In this document: positions 26,288-34,964 of the stretch, piece by piece
Layout of the letters: each line of letters starts with the position of its first letter
Numbering within the stretch: position 1 is the first letter of the stretch
NCBI GenBank assembly: GCA_043744255.1
Contig: JAYTVA010000049.1
Span: 22,252-86,251, forward strand
DNA: 64,000 nucleotides
From: UKL13-2 sp043744255
GTDB taxonomy: Bacteria; Pseudomonadota; Gammaproteobacteria; Burkholderiales; Usitatibacteraceae
Direction of reading: 5' to 3'
Position numbers and translations under genes: made by a program
Notes under the pieces: generated by a model
What the model saw: the letters and a program-made list of their open reading frames with translations, nothing else
Told to the model about the DNA's origin: nothing
Database searches by the model: none

Positions 26288-27766
26288 ATGCGGTCGGTGA
26301 ATTATTTTCGGTGGGTCATTGTGCTCTGCAGTGCGTGCGCGTTGCCGCTCGCTGCAGCCGTGCCGCAGGCGTTCTTGATCCAGAACTCCGGCTGGATGGA
26401 GCCGTTTTATGTCGATCAAGATTCTCAGTTCAAGCCGCTCATCAAAGCGGTGGTGAACGAGGCCACTACGGCAGCAACCGAAGTCGTCATTGCATCGTTC
26501 AACCAGACTGCCGGCAACAACGCGTCGCCGGTGATTCATTTTCAAGATGCGCGCACCGCGCTGGGCAACCAGATTGATCGTATTCAACTGGCGAGAAAAC
26601 CCAACGGCGCATTGGCTGATACCGATTTTCAAGAAGCCGTGGGTCAAACGATTTCACTCGCCTTCAAAGCGCGCCCCGGCATTATTTGGATATTCACCAA
26701 CAACAAAAACAGCCCGAATAACAGCACCGAGACTGCACAAAAAAACAAAGAGTTTTACAACCTGTTGCACAACGAGGAAGCGATCACCCGCACCCTCGCG
26801 TTCCCGATCAAGATGCCGGTGACAGGCAAGTTGTTCGCGGCCAATGGCTTGATGGTTTACGCCCTCGCGTATGGCAAAGATGCAGAGAAAGATTTGCTGG
26901 AGATCGTGCGCAGTGGCCGCATCGGCAAAATTTTCACCGAGCCGCCTGCGCGTCTGAAACCGCTCGACGCGGAGTCGGTGCGCATCGTGCCACAGGAAAT
27001 TAAAAATCAAACCAAGGCGCGCCTCAGTATGGCGACCGATCAGCGCACGATCATTGTCGATATTGATGCGGACGCAGGTTACAAGGAAGGTGACGCGCTG
27101 GAGTTTGTCGCCGACATTGAGAATTTGTTTTTTCCGTATGTGATCGAACAAGCCGAGTTGAGTGCGCAGCTCCGCGCGAAAGAGTGGCAGCGTCCGTTGA
27201 CGGTATCGCCTGCGCGCTTGCGTGGATTGCAGCCTAGTAAAAGTACGGCGGTATCGGTGCGCATGCCGCTGCCGGATGCCGCACTGAAATCGAAATGGTC
27301 AATATCGGCGCTCAGTTCCATGGGAAAACAGGTGCAGGTGCCCGTCGCTATTGAAGTTTCGTTGTCCAACCAATCGCTAGGACTCGCTACAAGTTTTGAG
27401 ACGCGGCTGAAAGAAATCTTCCCGGGTGACCCGCTGTCGGACGCTTTTTTTCCTCCGACCAAGCGAAGCTCGGTGGCGTATATTCCGGTGGTGATTCGTG
27501 TCAGCTATCCGCTCGCACCGCTGTTGCTGGCGGTGGCGGCTGCGTTGCTATTATTGGTCTTGCCGTTGGTGTTGTTCATGTTGATGGGTCGCGAAAAGCG
27601 CATCCAAGTGACGGTCAATGAGCGCCCGCAACGCTTGAAAATCAAAGCGTTTGGTCGAGTCGAAGTCCGCACGCTCGAAGGCGAAGTCGCGGGAGAAGTT
27701 TCCGCCACGCCGTGGTCGCTCAAGGTTAGCAAACAAATTCCGCCCCATACTATTTCTATCCGTTAA
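26288..27766 (+). CDS. Exported vWA-like membrane protein of the tubulin-like operon
   Basis: 492 residues from the ATG at 26288. It has a signal peptide (residues 1-24), then a Rossmann-like beginning QAFLIQNSGWMEPFY with strands EVVIASFNQTAG and GIIWIFTNNKN, spaced like a von Willebrand factor A domain. The metal-site DxSxS is replaced by QNSGW, so a classical MIDAS is not intact. Beta-sandwich-like segments follow. One strong transmembrane helix (about residues 408-432) ends the periplasmic part, and about 60 residues face the cytoplasm. This places it as a bridge between periplasm and the cytoplasmic tubulin-like protein. The vWA assignment is by pattern and needs a structure prediction. 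Confidence 0.6.
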   Translation: MRSVNYFRWVIVLCSACALPLAAAVPQAFLIQNSGWMEPFYVDQDSQFKPLIKAVVNEATTAATEVVIASFNQTAGNNASPVIHFQDARTALGNQIDRIQLARKPNGALADTDFQEAVGQTISLAFKARPGIIWIFTNNKNSPNNSTETAQKNKEFYNLLHNEEAITRTLAFPIKMPVTGKLFAANGLMVYALAYGKDAEKDLLEIVRSGRIGKIFTEPPARLKPLDAESVRIVPQEIKNQTKARLSMATDQRTIIVDIDADAGYKEGDALEFVADIENLFFPYVIEQAELSAQLRAKEWQRPLTVSPARLRGLQPSKSTAVSVRMPLPDAALKSKWSISALSSMGKQVQVPVAIEVSLSNQSLGLATSFETRLKEIFPGDPLSDAFFPPTKRSSVAYIPVVIRVSYPLAPLLLAVAAALLLLVLPLVLFMLMGREKRIQVTVNERPQRLKIKAFGRVEVRTLEGEVAGEVSATPWSLKVSKQIPPHTISIR

Positions 27767-27790
27767 CGGTTTTATCAGGAGCGCATCACC

Positions 27791-28237
27791 ATGGCTGACA
27801 ACAAAGACAGCGGTTTCAAACTGCCGCCACCGAAGGATTCAACGCCGGTTGTCACTGGCACGCCGCCAACTGCGTCGCCCTCGACGACCACGGCGCCCTC
27901 AACAAAAACCGACGGTGCAGTCATTCAAATCGGCAGCGCCGAATCTGACACCAGCGCGCGCGATCTGGCGATTGGCGGCGGCGTGCTGTTGGTGTTGTTG
28001 ATCGCATTCTTCTTCGCCAAAAATGCCTACGCGAATCGCTTGGTCGCCAAGCGCGTTGCCCCAAGCTCAGCCAACGGCGCGGCTTGGTGGCTGTTTATCT
28101 TCTTGAGCGCACTGGCCATCATGGGTGTGCTCGGTGTTGCTAATGCCGACAAATTCCTCGCCTTCATTTACGTGGCACCGCTGACGCTGATCGCGCTGGT
28201 CGCGTTGATATTCATGCTTTTGACTGGCCGCCGTTAA
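27791..28237 (+). CDS. Three-helix membrane protein of the tubulin-like operon
   Basis: 148 residues after a CAGGAG ribosome-binding site. About 55 N-terminal residues are proline/threonine-rich and disordered. Three hydrophobic helices follow (about residues 58-77, 96-116 and 121-143). No family is recognised. It is 24 bp after the vWA-like gene and 32 bp before the tubulin-like gene. A membrane anchor or adaptor for the cytoskeletal protein is the obvious guess from position. Confidence 0.65.
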   Translation: MADNKDSGFKLPPPKDSTPVVTGTPPTASPSTTTAPSTKTDGAVIQIGSAESDTSARDLAIGGGVLLVLLIAFFFAKNAYANRLVAKRVAPSSANGAAWWLFIFLSALAIMGVLGVANADKFLAFIYVAPLTLIALVALIFMLLTGRR

Positions 28238-28269
28238 CCGATCCAACTTTTCGTATTCAGGAGCCATCC

Positions 28270-31200
28270 ATGGCTGACACCGAACAGGCAGTACCCAGCA
28301 ATCCACTCGATACACCGACCAAACAAGACCAAATCGTCAAGCTGCGTCCGACCTTGTTTATTGGTGTGGGCGGTACTGGTCTCGAAGTGATGCTGCGGGT
28401 TCGGCGGCGTATTTTGAACGCGGTGTGGGGAACCTCGAACCCGGTGCGCGTCGATTCGCTGCCTGAATTTCCGGTCGCACAATTTCTACATTTCGATCTC
28501 GATCAAGGCCAAGTGGTCGATTCTGGCAAATCGCAAACCACCGATCCACTCGTCGATCTCGTCAAACTCACCGACGATGAAAAGCTGGTCGAGAATTTTG
28601 ATATTGAACGCTATAGCTCCACCGATGACGACCTCGCGCGCTTTCCGCACATTGCCTCTTGGTCGCCGCTGACACCGAAAAAAATTCGCGAACTGCAAAT
28701 TGATCCCTCCAAAGGTGCCGGACAAATTCGCGGCATCGCGCGCCTGTATTTTTTCGACAAGTACCCAAAAATTCGCGACCGCATTCGCAACAAACTCAAT
28801 TCGCTCAAAGCGGGCTTATCCAAAGAGCAGCAGTTGCAACGCCTCGGTTTGGAACTCGATCAATCGAAATTTCGCATCGTCGTCATCGGCTCAGTCGCGG
28901 GCGGCACCGGCTCTGGCACGTTCCTCGATATGGGCTGGCTCGCTGGCAAGCAGGCGAAAGAGGCCGTGGCTTCTGCCGAAACCGAGTTGCTGTTGTTCAT
29001 GCCGACCGGCTACGCGAATACCAACAAAGAACGCACCGAGGCCAATGGTTATGCGTCGCTGATGGAACTCGAAAGCTGTATGCGTGGCGGCAGTGATTTT
29101 GTGCGCCGCTGGGATGAATACGAGGGCGACACCAAGCTCGCCGCGAAGCCGTTCGACGAAGTATTTTTGATCGACTCGGGTAACCTCGCTGCGCAACATA
29201 CCGATGATCGTAACGACGTGTACGACATGGTCGCCGATGCCTTGTTTGAAGATTTTGCATCAGCGGATTTCGCCAATCGCAAACGTGCGATTGCGGTTAA
29301 TCAACGTCAACACAAGATCAGCCCGTACAGCCCGCCGGTGCCAGAGAATCGCTTCGGCGACATGAAGCTGTCGTACTACAAAGGCTTCTCCGCCTTCGGG
29401 CAGGCGATGCTCGATACCCAGCAAAGCGCGCGCGCCGATATGCGTGGCTATCGCTGGACAGCCGAAATGTTGAAAGCATTTTTCGGCGTCGGTTTGGGAT
29501 CAGCAGGCAATCGCGCGGGCGACAAACAGCGCGATGAATTCATGGCTGCGAACGTCGGGTTGTCGCCAATTTCGTTTTCTGAGTTTCCTGATTTCTCGGC
29601 GAAGGTCGATCTCAAACTCAGCAGTGGTGATTTCCTCGATTACACCTTGGCGCAGGATTTGCTCGAAGATAGACACGGTGCGATGCTTGCCGGTGTCCAA
29701 CAAAAAGTGGATGCCGCGATTGAAAAAATCGCGATGGAATTTGATCGCGACGAATGGCCGACGCAGGTGCGCGATACCCTGAAGCAACTCGAACGCGATG
29801 CCGTGCGCGATCAGGATACCGCCACCGATGTGGCCGAAGATCGCGTGATTCGTAAGCGCAATGAATTGCTCAAAACCATTTGCGTGCGTATGCGTGAGCA
29901 GCTATTTGGCTATCTCGATAACAAAGAATTCGGCGGCCTCGAGTATGTGTTGTCTCTGGTCGGCCTAGTCAAAGATCGCTTGGAGAATTCGGCGACCGGT
30001 ATGACCAGCGTGCTCAACAAAAACGCCGCGCGCTATCGTGAAATTCGTGATGCGCTCAAGACCTACGAATGCGAACGTCTGTTGGGTAACCTCGAACAAA
30101 CGCGCGGCAAAGCGTTACTCACCAACAAGGATAAGCAAGCACGCGCGATTCTCGATCAGATGAAATTAGAGATCGGCAATTACCTCAAGTTTCATCTACG
30201 CGCGAAGGCTTCACACGAGGCCGTGTTGCTGCTGCAAGATGTCTCGAAGTGGTTGGGTGACAACACCGGCGTTGACCAAAAAGGTAATGCGCAATGGAAC
30301 GGTTTTGTCGGTGAATTGCAGGCCGGACGTGCGTCGGTGTTGGAGATGCTCAGTGAGATTGATCGCCGCATAGCCATCATTGGCGAGGACGTGAAGAAAG
30401 ATCACGCGACCTATATTCGCATTGAGGTGCAAGACAGTGAGTTGCCGCTGCCGCCGGCCGCACGCCTGCGTGATTGGGCGGACGAAGCGTTCAAAGATTT
30501 TGGCGGCTCGCGGAAACTCTTCCCGATGCTGGCCGACCCGAAACAACGCGCGAGCCTCATCATGCCGCTGCGTCGCAAGGCCGATGAGCACATCGCGCAG
30601 TTGATGAATCAATCGAGCGAAAAGCAGCTCGACCCGCTGGTCGAAAAACTCAAGACCATGATGCCGGTTGAGCGCCAACGTCGCTTTTCTGAATTGTTGC
30701 AGCGCTCGATGCCGTGGATTGACGCCTACAGTGATCGCTATTTCCGCCCCAAGGCCGATCAGTACAAGTGCTACATCGGCGTGGGTGATGCGAAGCAATG
30801 GGAACAGTTCCGCGAGGAAGTGATTTCGCAAGTGCCGACCATGGTGGGACTCACCGGGCAGCAGGTCGCATTTGTCACGGCGGGCACGCGTGGGCGCGCA
30901 GTTTGCTATTGCGAGTTGTCGGGCATTCCGCTGACCAACTTGCGCGGCCTCGATGCGTGGCGCACCAGTTATCGCAAAGAGACCGAGCTGATTCCGCTGC
31001 ATACGCAAAGCGACGCCACGAAGTTTACCCATCCACTAGTGCCATCAAGCGATGAGTTGGTGCGCTTGGCCGACGATTTCAAAATGTTCTTGTTGGCCGT
31101 GGTGTTGCGCGTGTTGGTGCGTGACCCCAGCACCAAAATCAGCCCGCCCGGTCAGTATCAATTCGCGGTGGGACGCGGCGATTTGCGCCGCATGGGCAAC

Positions 31201-31926
31201 GAGCGTGCGTTTCGGCTCAATGGTCTGCCACCGAATTACCGTGAGCAAATTGTTGCAGCGGTGAACGCAAAGCTGGATGAATTGGGGGCGAGCGAGTTCG
31301 CCGCGCTCGCGGCCTTGGCCGATTTTTATGCGACGGGTGTGTACAAACCAAAGCTGGTGCCCGATGAAACCGGTACCGAGATTCCGCGCAAGGGCTTCGC
31401 CGCTGCGGTCGCCGAAAATCTCGCCAAAGATTTGCGCGAACGTGCGAAACGTTTAGGGTTGAGCGACGCTGATTGTCATCGCAAAGAAGAAATATTTTTT
31501 GATCGCGTGGCGCGTTGGACCGATGTGGTTGAGCGTTCCGACCAAGATGCGTATGCATGGGAAGTGCGCGAGCCGGAAGAAGGCGAGGGCGCTCGGTTCA
31601 AACGTGTGGCGCAGAAAGAGTTTTTCGATAAGGGTTGGGTCGAGACGGCAATCACCGGTACAGCGAGTGGCGCGGGTGTGCCGCTGCCACCCACGTTGGC
31701 AACCAGCGCGAATGTTTTTCAATATCACCTCATCACTAACGGCGTGCAGAGTGGGCCACATCCGTTCGCCACGGTGCAACAATGGCTTGCGGCGCGCCAA
31801 CTGGCACCGACCACCATTGCGTGGCGCGAAGGTGTGGTGGCGTGGGTGCCATTGTTGCAGTTGCCCGAATTTGCCGCCGCGCCGACTGGTGCAGCGCCAC
31901 CGCCGCCGCCACCCGGTGCGATCTAG
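28270..31926 (+). CDS. Large tubulin/FtsZ-superfamily protein with C-terminal GYF_2-like domain
   Basis: A 1218-residue cytoplasmic protein. The N-terminus has the nucleotide-binding loop FIGVGGTGLEV (residues 30-40), and the tubulin signature appears as GGTGSG at residues 211-216 (VAGGTGSGTFLDMGW). These are the GTP-binding motifs of the tubulin/FtsZ superfamily. The middle 700 residues are long helices with charged heptads, probable coiled coil. Residues about 1152-1205 match a GYF_2 domain (YHLITNGVQSGPHPF, then WREGVVAWVPL), a likely protein-binding module. A proline-rich tail ends the protein. FtsZ is about 380 residues, so this is a much larger architecture, similar to families reported as tubulin-like/FtsZl (recalled, not searched). 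GTP binding is likely; polymerisation is inferred. Confidence 0.8.
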   Translation: MADTEQAVPSNPLDTPTKQDQIVKLRPTLFIGVGGTGLEVMLRVRRRILNAVWGTSNPVRVDSLPEFPVAQFLHFDLDQGQVVDSGKSQTTDPLVDLVKLTDDEKLVENFDIERYSSTDDDLARFPHIASWSPLTPKKIRELQIDPSKGAGQIRGIARLYFFDKYPKIRDRIRNKLNSLKAGLSKEQQLQRLGLELDQSKFRIVVIGSVAGGTGSGTFLDMGWLAGKQAKEAVASAETELLLFMPTGYANTNKERTEANGYASLMELESCMRGGSDFVRRWDEYEGDTKLAAKPFDEVFLIDSGNLAAQHTDDRNDVYDMVADALFEDFASADFANRKRAIAVNQRQHKISPYSPPVPENRFGDMKLSYYKGFSAFGQAMLDTQQSARADMRGYRWTAEMLKAFFGVGLGSAGNRAGDKQRDEFMAANVGLSPISFSEFPDFSAKVDLKLSSGDFLDYTLAQDLLEDRHGAMLAGVQQKVDAAIEKIAMEFDRDEWPTQVRDTLKQLERDAVRDQDTATDVAEDRVIRKRNELLKTICVRMREQLFGYLDNKEFGGLEYVLSLVGLVKDRLENSATGMTSVLNKNAARYREIRDALKTYECERLLGNLEQTRGKALLTNKDKQARAILDQMKLEIGNYLKFHLRAKASHEAVLLLQDVSKWLGDNTGVDQKGNAQWNGFVGELQAGRASVLEMLSEIDRRIAIIGEDVKKDHATYIRIEVQDSELPLPPAARLRDWADEAFKDFGGSRKLFPMLADPKQRASLIMPLRRKADEHIAQLMNQSSEKQLDPLVEKLKTMMPVERQRRFSELLQRSMPWIDAYSDRYFRPKADQYKCYIGVGDAKQWEQFREEVISQVPTMVGLTGQQVAFVTAGTRGRAVCYCELSGIPLTNLRGLDAWRTSYRKETELIPLHTQSDATKFTHPLVPSSDELVRLADDFKMFLLAVVLRVLVRDPSTKISPPGQYQFAVGRGDLRRMGNERAFRLNGLPPNYREQIVAAVNAKLDELGASEFAALAALADFYATGVYKPKLVPDETGTEIPRKGFAAAVAENLAKDLRERAKRLGLSDADCHRKEEIFFDRVARWTDVVERSDQDAYAWEVREPEEGEGARFKRVAQKEFFDKGWVETAITGTASGAGVPLPPTLATSANVFQYHLITNGVQSGPHPFATVQQWLAARQLAPTTIAWREGVVAWVPLLQLPEFAAAPTGAAPPPPPPGAI

Positions 31927-31944
31927 ATTGAGTGTGTATTGCCG

Positions 31945-33150
31945 ATGGCTGGCAGCACTCCGCGCACAGAAATGAAGGCGACGACCTTCCCGCGTGACTG
32001 CGCGTCGTGTCGACAGCGGCTATTTGGTCACGTCGCGTTTTGTCCGTATTGCGGGCAACCGGCCAGCGTCATTTTTTCTGATGCGCCAGTGAGCGCTGAG
32101 CCGCCAGCGCACTTGCTGCGTCCGAGAAAGGACGCGCCAGCGCAGGGCGAATCGCCCGCACCCCCTTTAACGACCCGCCCTGTTGCCCCGCCCGTAACAC
32201 CGGCGACACCGAAAATTTCCGCTGCGTCCGCAGCGCCACCAATCCCGTCTGGCCCGATCACCGCACAACGTGACCCGGTCGAGCCTTCGCGCGCCACTGG
32301 CTTCGGCGGAAAATGGATTTTTATCCTCGCCGGATGTTCGCTGGCGGCGTTCATCGGCGTCAAACTCTATGTGAGCTCGGAAGGACGCCAGTTCGATCAG
32401 CTAAACCAGGCCGCAGTTGAAGCCGAGTCGCGCGGCGATTTGCTGACTGCCAGTCATATCGTGCAACAGATGAAGGCCATGCACTTTCGCGATGCCGAGG
32501 TGGTGTCATTCGCCGATGGGATTGAGGCGGCGCGAAAACGCGCCACGACCACGCTGCGCTCGGCACAAGACAAATTGCGCAGCAAAAATTTGCAAGACGT
32601 GCGTTCGCTACTGGACGGCGCGGAGAAACTCGACAATAAAGTATTGGGCCTGTCGGCCGCACGCGCCAATCTTGACAAGTTAGAAAATCAACGCGATCAC
32701 GCGATGGCCGCATTCAAGCTGTGCATCCAGGCTGAAAACATGGACTGTGCGCAGCGGCAGGCGGAAGCGATTCACAGCGCCGACGCCTCGGTGTCTATGC
32801 ACGGCGAGCTGCGGGCGCTAGATGAAAAACTGGCCGCGCGTGTCGCGGCGATTCTTCCGCCGGTCGTCGATGGCGCGCCATCGGCCGCCGCTGAAGCGGC
32901 ACGGCCCAGCGCACTTCCCGTACCGCCACCGACCGGTGGGCTGCAGGTGCCCACGCCATCGTCCGCGCAAATGGCGCAAGCGATCTGCGTCCGGCTGGTG
33001 CAGGCAGGCAATCGCGCGCTTGCTGGGCAGCGCTACGATCAGGCGATGGCGAATGCGCGCGACGCGTTGGCGCAGGTCTCGACTTGTCCCGGTGCGGCGC
33101 GGCTATTTGTTGAGGCGCGGAAGGCTAGGGATGATGCGCGTCAGCGCTGA
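31945..33150 (+). CDS. Zinc-ribbon, single-span membrane protein with coiled coil (tubulin-like operon)
   Basis: 401 residues from the ATG at 31945. A zinc ribbon opens the protein (CASCRQRLFGHVAFCPYCG). A proline/alanine-rich linker of about 80 residues leads to one transmembrane helix (about residues 125-142), then a helical, TPR- or coiled-coil-like domain with repeated alanine/charged heptads, ending in another helical block. Topology: zinc ribbon in the cytoplasm, helical domain in the periplasm. It starts 18 bp after the tubulin-like gene. The zinc ribbon could dock onto the GYF_2 or coiled-coil part of its neighbour. Confidence 0.7.
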   Translation: MAGSTPRTEMKATTFPRDCASCRQRLFGHVAFCPYCGQPASVIFSDAPVSAEPPAHLLRPRKDAPAQGESPAPPLTTRPVAPPVTPATPKISAASAAPPIPSGPITAQRDPVEPSRATGFGGKWIFILAGCSLAAFIGVKLYVSSEGRQFDQLNQAAVEAESRGDLLTASHIVQQMKAMHFRDAEVVSFADGIEAARKRATTTLRSAQDKLRSKNLQDVRSLLDGAEKLDNKVLGLSAARANLDKLENQRDHAMAAFKLCIQAENMDCAQRQAEAIHSADASVSMHGELRALDEKLAARVAAILPPVVDGAPSAAAEAARPSALPVPPPTGGLQVPTPSSAQMAQAICVRLVQAGNRALAGQRYDQAMANARDALAQVSTCPGAARLFVEARKARDDARQR

Positions 33151-33730
33151 GTTGCGCACCAGCACGCAGATCGGCAACGAGTGAATCGTCGAGCGGATCG
33201 TCGAGTGCGCTAGCCGAAACGTGATCCACCCGCGTGGTGGTACGCCGCTCAGGTGACGTGGTGATGAGCTTCGTGGTGGTGACGACGATACCATCGAGCG
33301 CGGGGCGAATCACACTAAATACGATGCGTCCCTTTAGCATCAGGCCCGATGAGATCGGCACGCATTGCACGCTATCACTCGCCAGAAAAATCGCTTTCAC
33401 GCGACGCAGCGCCGCACCCGCCAATGAATGCGCCGAGCCAAAAACAGCGTTAATGAAATCGTCCGGCATAACGCGACACGCCACATCAGTATTGGTGACG
33501 ATTGCACGTGCGTCGCCGTGCGAGACGCGATACGATTTGCGCAACCAGTTTTCGATCTTGTCGGGTCTGGATTCGGGGCACAGGCCGGTGATGTCGTTCC
33601 ATTCGTCGAATGATTTACCAGCGACCGCGTTGACATTTTTCAGCGTGACCAATCGAGCCGCTCGCGCACCCGGCATGGCGCGGTTTGGCAGCGTCGGCGG
33701 GGAAAAAGAAGTGAATGCAGGTGTGTTCAT
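33125..33730 (-). CDS. DUF4287/DUF5655-like protein
   Basis: 201 residues. The segment GKSFDEWNDITG followed by ENWLRKSYRVSHGDARAIV matches the helical DUF4287 pattern. The C-terminal half (LRRVKAIFLASDSVQC, GRIVFSVIRP) resembles DUF5655, often fused to it. Function unknown; small cytoplasmic protein. It overlaps the last 26 bp of the tubulin-like operon tail to tail and has no strong ribosome-binding site. A plus-strand frame covers the same DNA, but the domain match supports this strand. Confidence 0.6.
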   Translation of the reverse strand: MNTPAFTSFSPPTLPNRAMPGARAARLVTLKNVNAVAGKSFDEWNDITGLCPESRPDKIENWLRKSYRVSHGDARAIVTNTDVACRVMPDDFINAVFGSAHSLAGAALRRVKAIFLASDSVQCVPISSGLMLKGRIVFSVIRPALDGIVVTTTKLITTSPERRTTTRVDHVSASALDDPLDDSLVADLRAGAQLSADAHHP

Positions 33731-33998
33731 GATGAGAATTTAGCGCAGTCTAACCCGCGTCAGTTATGAAATAAATCACTCAATTGAGGGATGCCCGATG
33801 CCGCACACGTGATGCTGCATAGCAGCAATGCGCGGCCAACACGACAGATTAGTGGCCGACGGTGCCGCGAAGTTCCGCACTATTTTTTTTACCCTGGACA
33901 ATCTGCATTTCGTGCCACCAAATCCGCAGGCGATCAGCGCGCGCTGTCCTTCCTGCTGCCATGATGTAGGTTAGGCTATCGAGCAAAGGAGCATCTGC

Positions 33999-34913
33999 AT
34001 GAAAAATATTACTACCAGCATTTTCACGTTGCTGTTCACGGCAATCGGCTTCAGCAGTGCATTCGCCGACGAGCCGCAACACTCAAAATGGGATCGATTC
34101 CCCGGCATGTGGACCAGCGCCAGCGGCGTGCAATGGGGCGTAAATAGAGTGAAGGGCTCCGGCGTGTTGAAGCAGGAAACTCGCACCGTCGCCAATATCT
34201 CGCGCTTGGAAATTCACTTACCAGCCAACGTGGCTCTCACCCAAGGCAGCAGCGAAACGCTGAGCATCACGACCGACGACAACCTGTTGCCACTGGTTCA
34301 GACCCGGGTCGAGAACGGCGTACTCAAAATCAGCGGCGACCCGAAGCGTGGCTTTTCCACCCGCACGGACGTGAAGATTGTGCTTTCCGTCAAGAGCCTA
34401 GAGGCCATCACCATCGAGGGTAGCGGCGCTGTCAATGCCGATACGCTACGCACGCCCGCGCTCGACATCGCCATTCGTGGCTCCGGTGACGTGCGCTTCA
34501 AAACGCTACGCGCCGATAAACTGACCACCAGCATCGAGGGTTCAGGCGACATCATCGTCGATGCCGTGGTCGCGAAATCCATCAGCAGCAGCGTGCAGGG
34601 CTCGGGTGACGTGAAATTCGCGTCGCTTAAAAGTGATCAAGTCAAAATTGCCATCGACGGTTCTGGCGATTTTGGTGCGTCCGGCATTACCGATACCTTG
34701 GAGATACGCATTAACGGCAGCGGCGATGTGCGCGCCAAATCGTTGCTCGCGCGTGCGGTGGACGTGAGCATCAACGCGTCTGGTGATGCCGCCGTCAACG
34801 TCAGCGAAAAACTCACCGCAAGCGTGATCGGTTCAGGTGATATTCGCTACCTAGGTTCGCCCAAGGACATCAGCAAAAACGTGCAAGGTTCTGGGCGTAT
34901 TCGGGCGTTTTGA
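33999..34913 (+). CDS. Exported DUF2807-like beta-helix protein with GSGD repeats
   Basis: 304 residues after an AAAGGAG ribosome-binding site. The signal peptide is residues 1-23. From about residue 55 the protein is built of short strands punctuated by GSGD/GSGA turns about every 20 residues (EGSGAV, RGSGDV, EGSGDI, QGSGDV, DGSGDF, NGSGDV, IGSGDI, QGSGRI). This is the pattern of the DUF2807 (putative auto-transporter adhesin head, GIN) right-handed beta-helix family. The likely location is periplasm or outer-membrane associated. Function unknown. The gene stands alone and is convergent with the WWAGD-repeat gene. Confidence 0.75.
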   Translation: MKNITTSIFTLLFTAIGFSSAFADEPQHSKWDRFPGMWTSASGVQWGVNRVKGSGVLKQETRTVANISRLEIHLPANVALTQGSSETLSITTDDNLLPLVQTRVENGVLKISGDPKRGFSTRTDVKIVLSVKSLEAITIEGSGAVNADTLRTPALDIAIRGSGDVRFKTLRADKLTTSIEGSGDIIVDAVVAKSISSSVQGSGDVKFASLKSDQVKIAIDGSGDFGASGITDTLEIRINGSGDVRAKSLLARAVDVSINASGDAAVNVSEKLTASVIGSGDIRYLGSPKDISKNVQGSGRIRAF

Positions 34914-34964
34914 CGAGGGTAACATTTGCTCGAAACCACCGCCAGTCCTTGTGTTTCGAGGAAA

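Noticed and set aside
33234..33743. 169-codon plus-strand frame
   Set aside because: The opposite frame has DUF4287/DUF5655-like patterns; this one has none.
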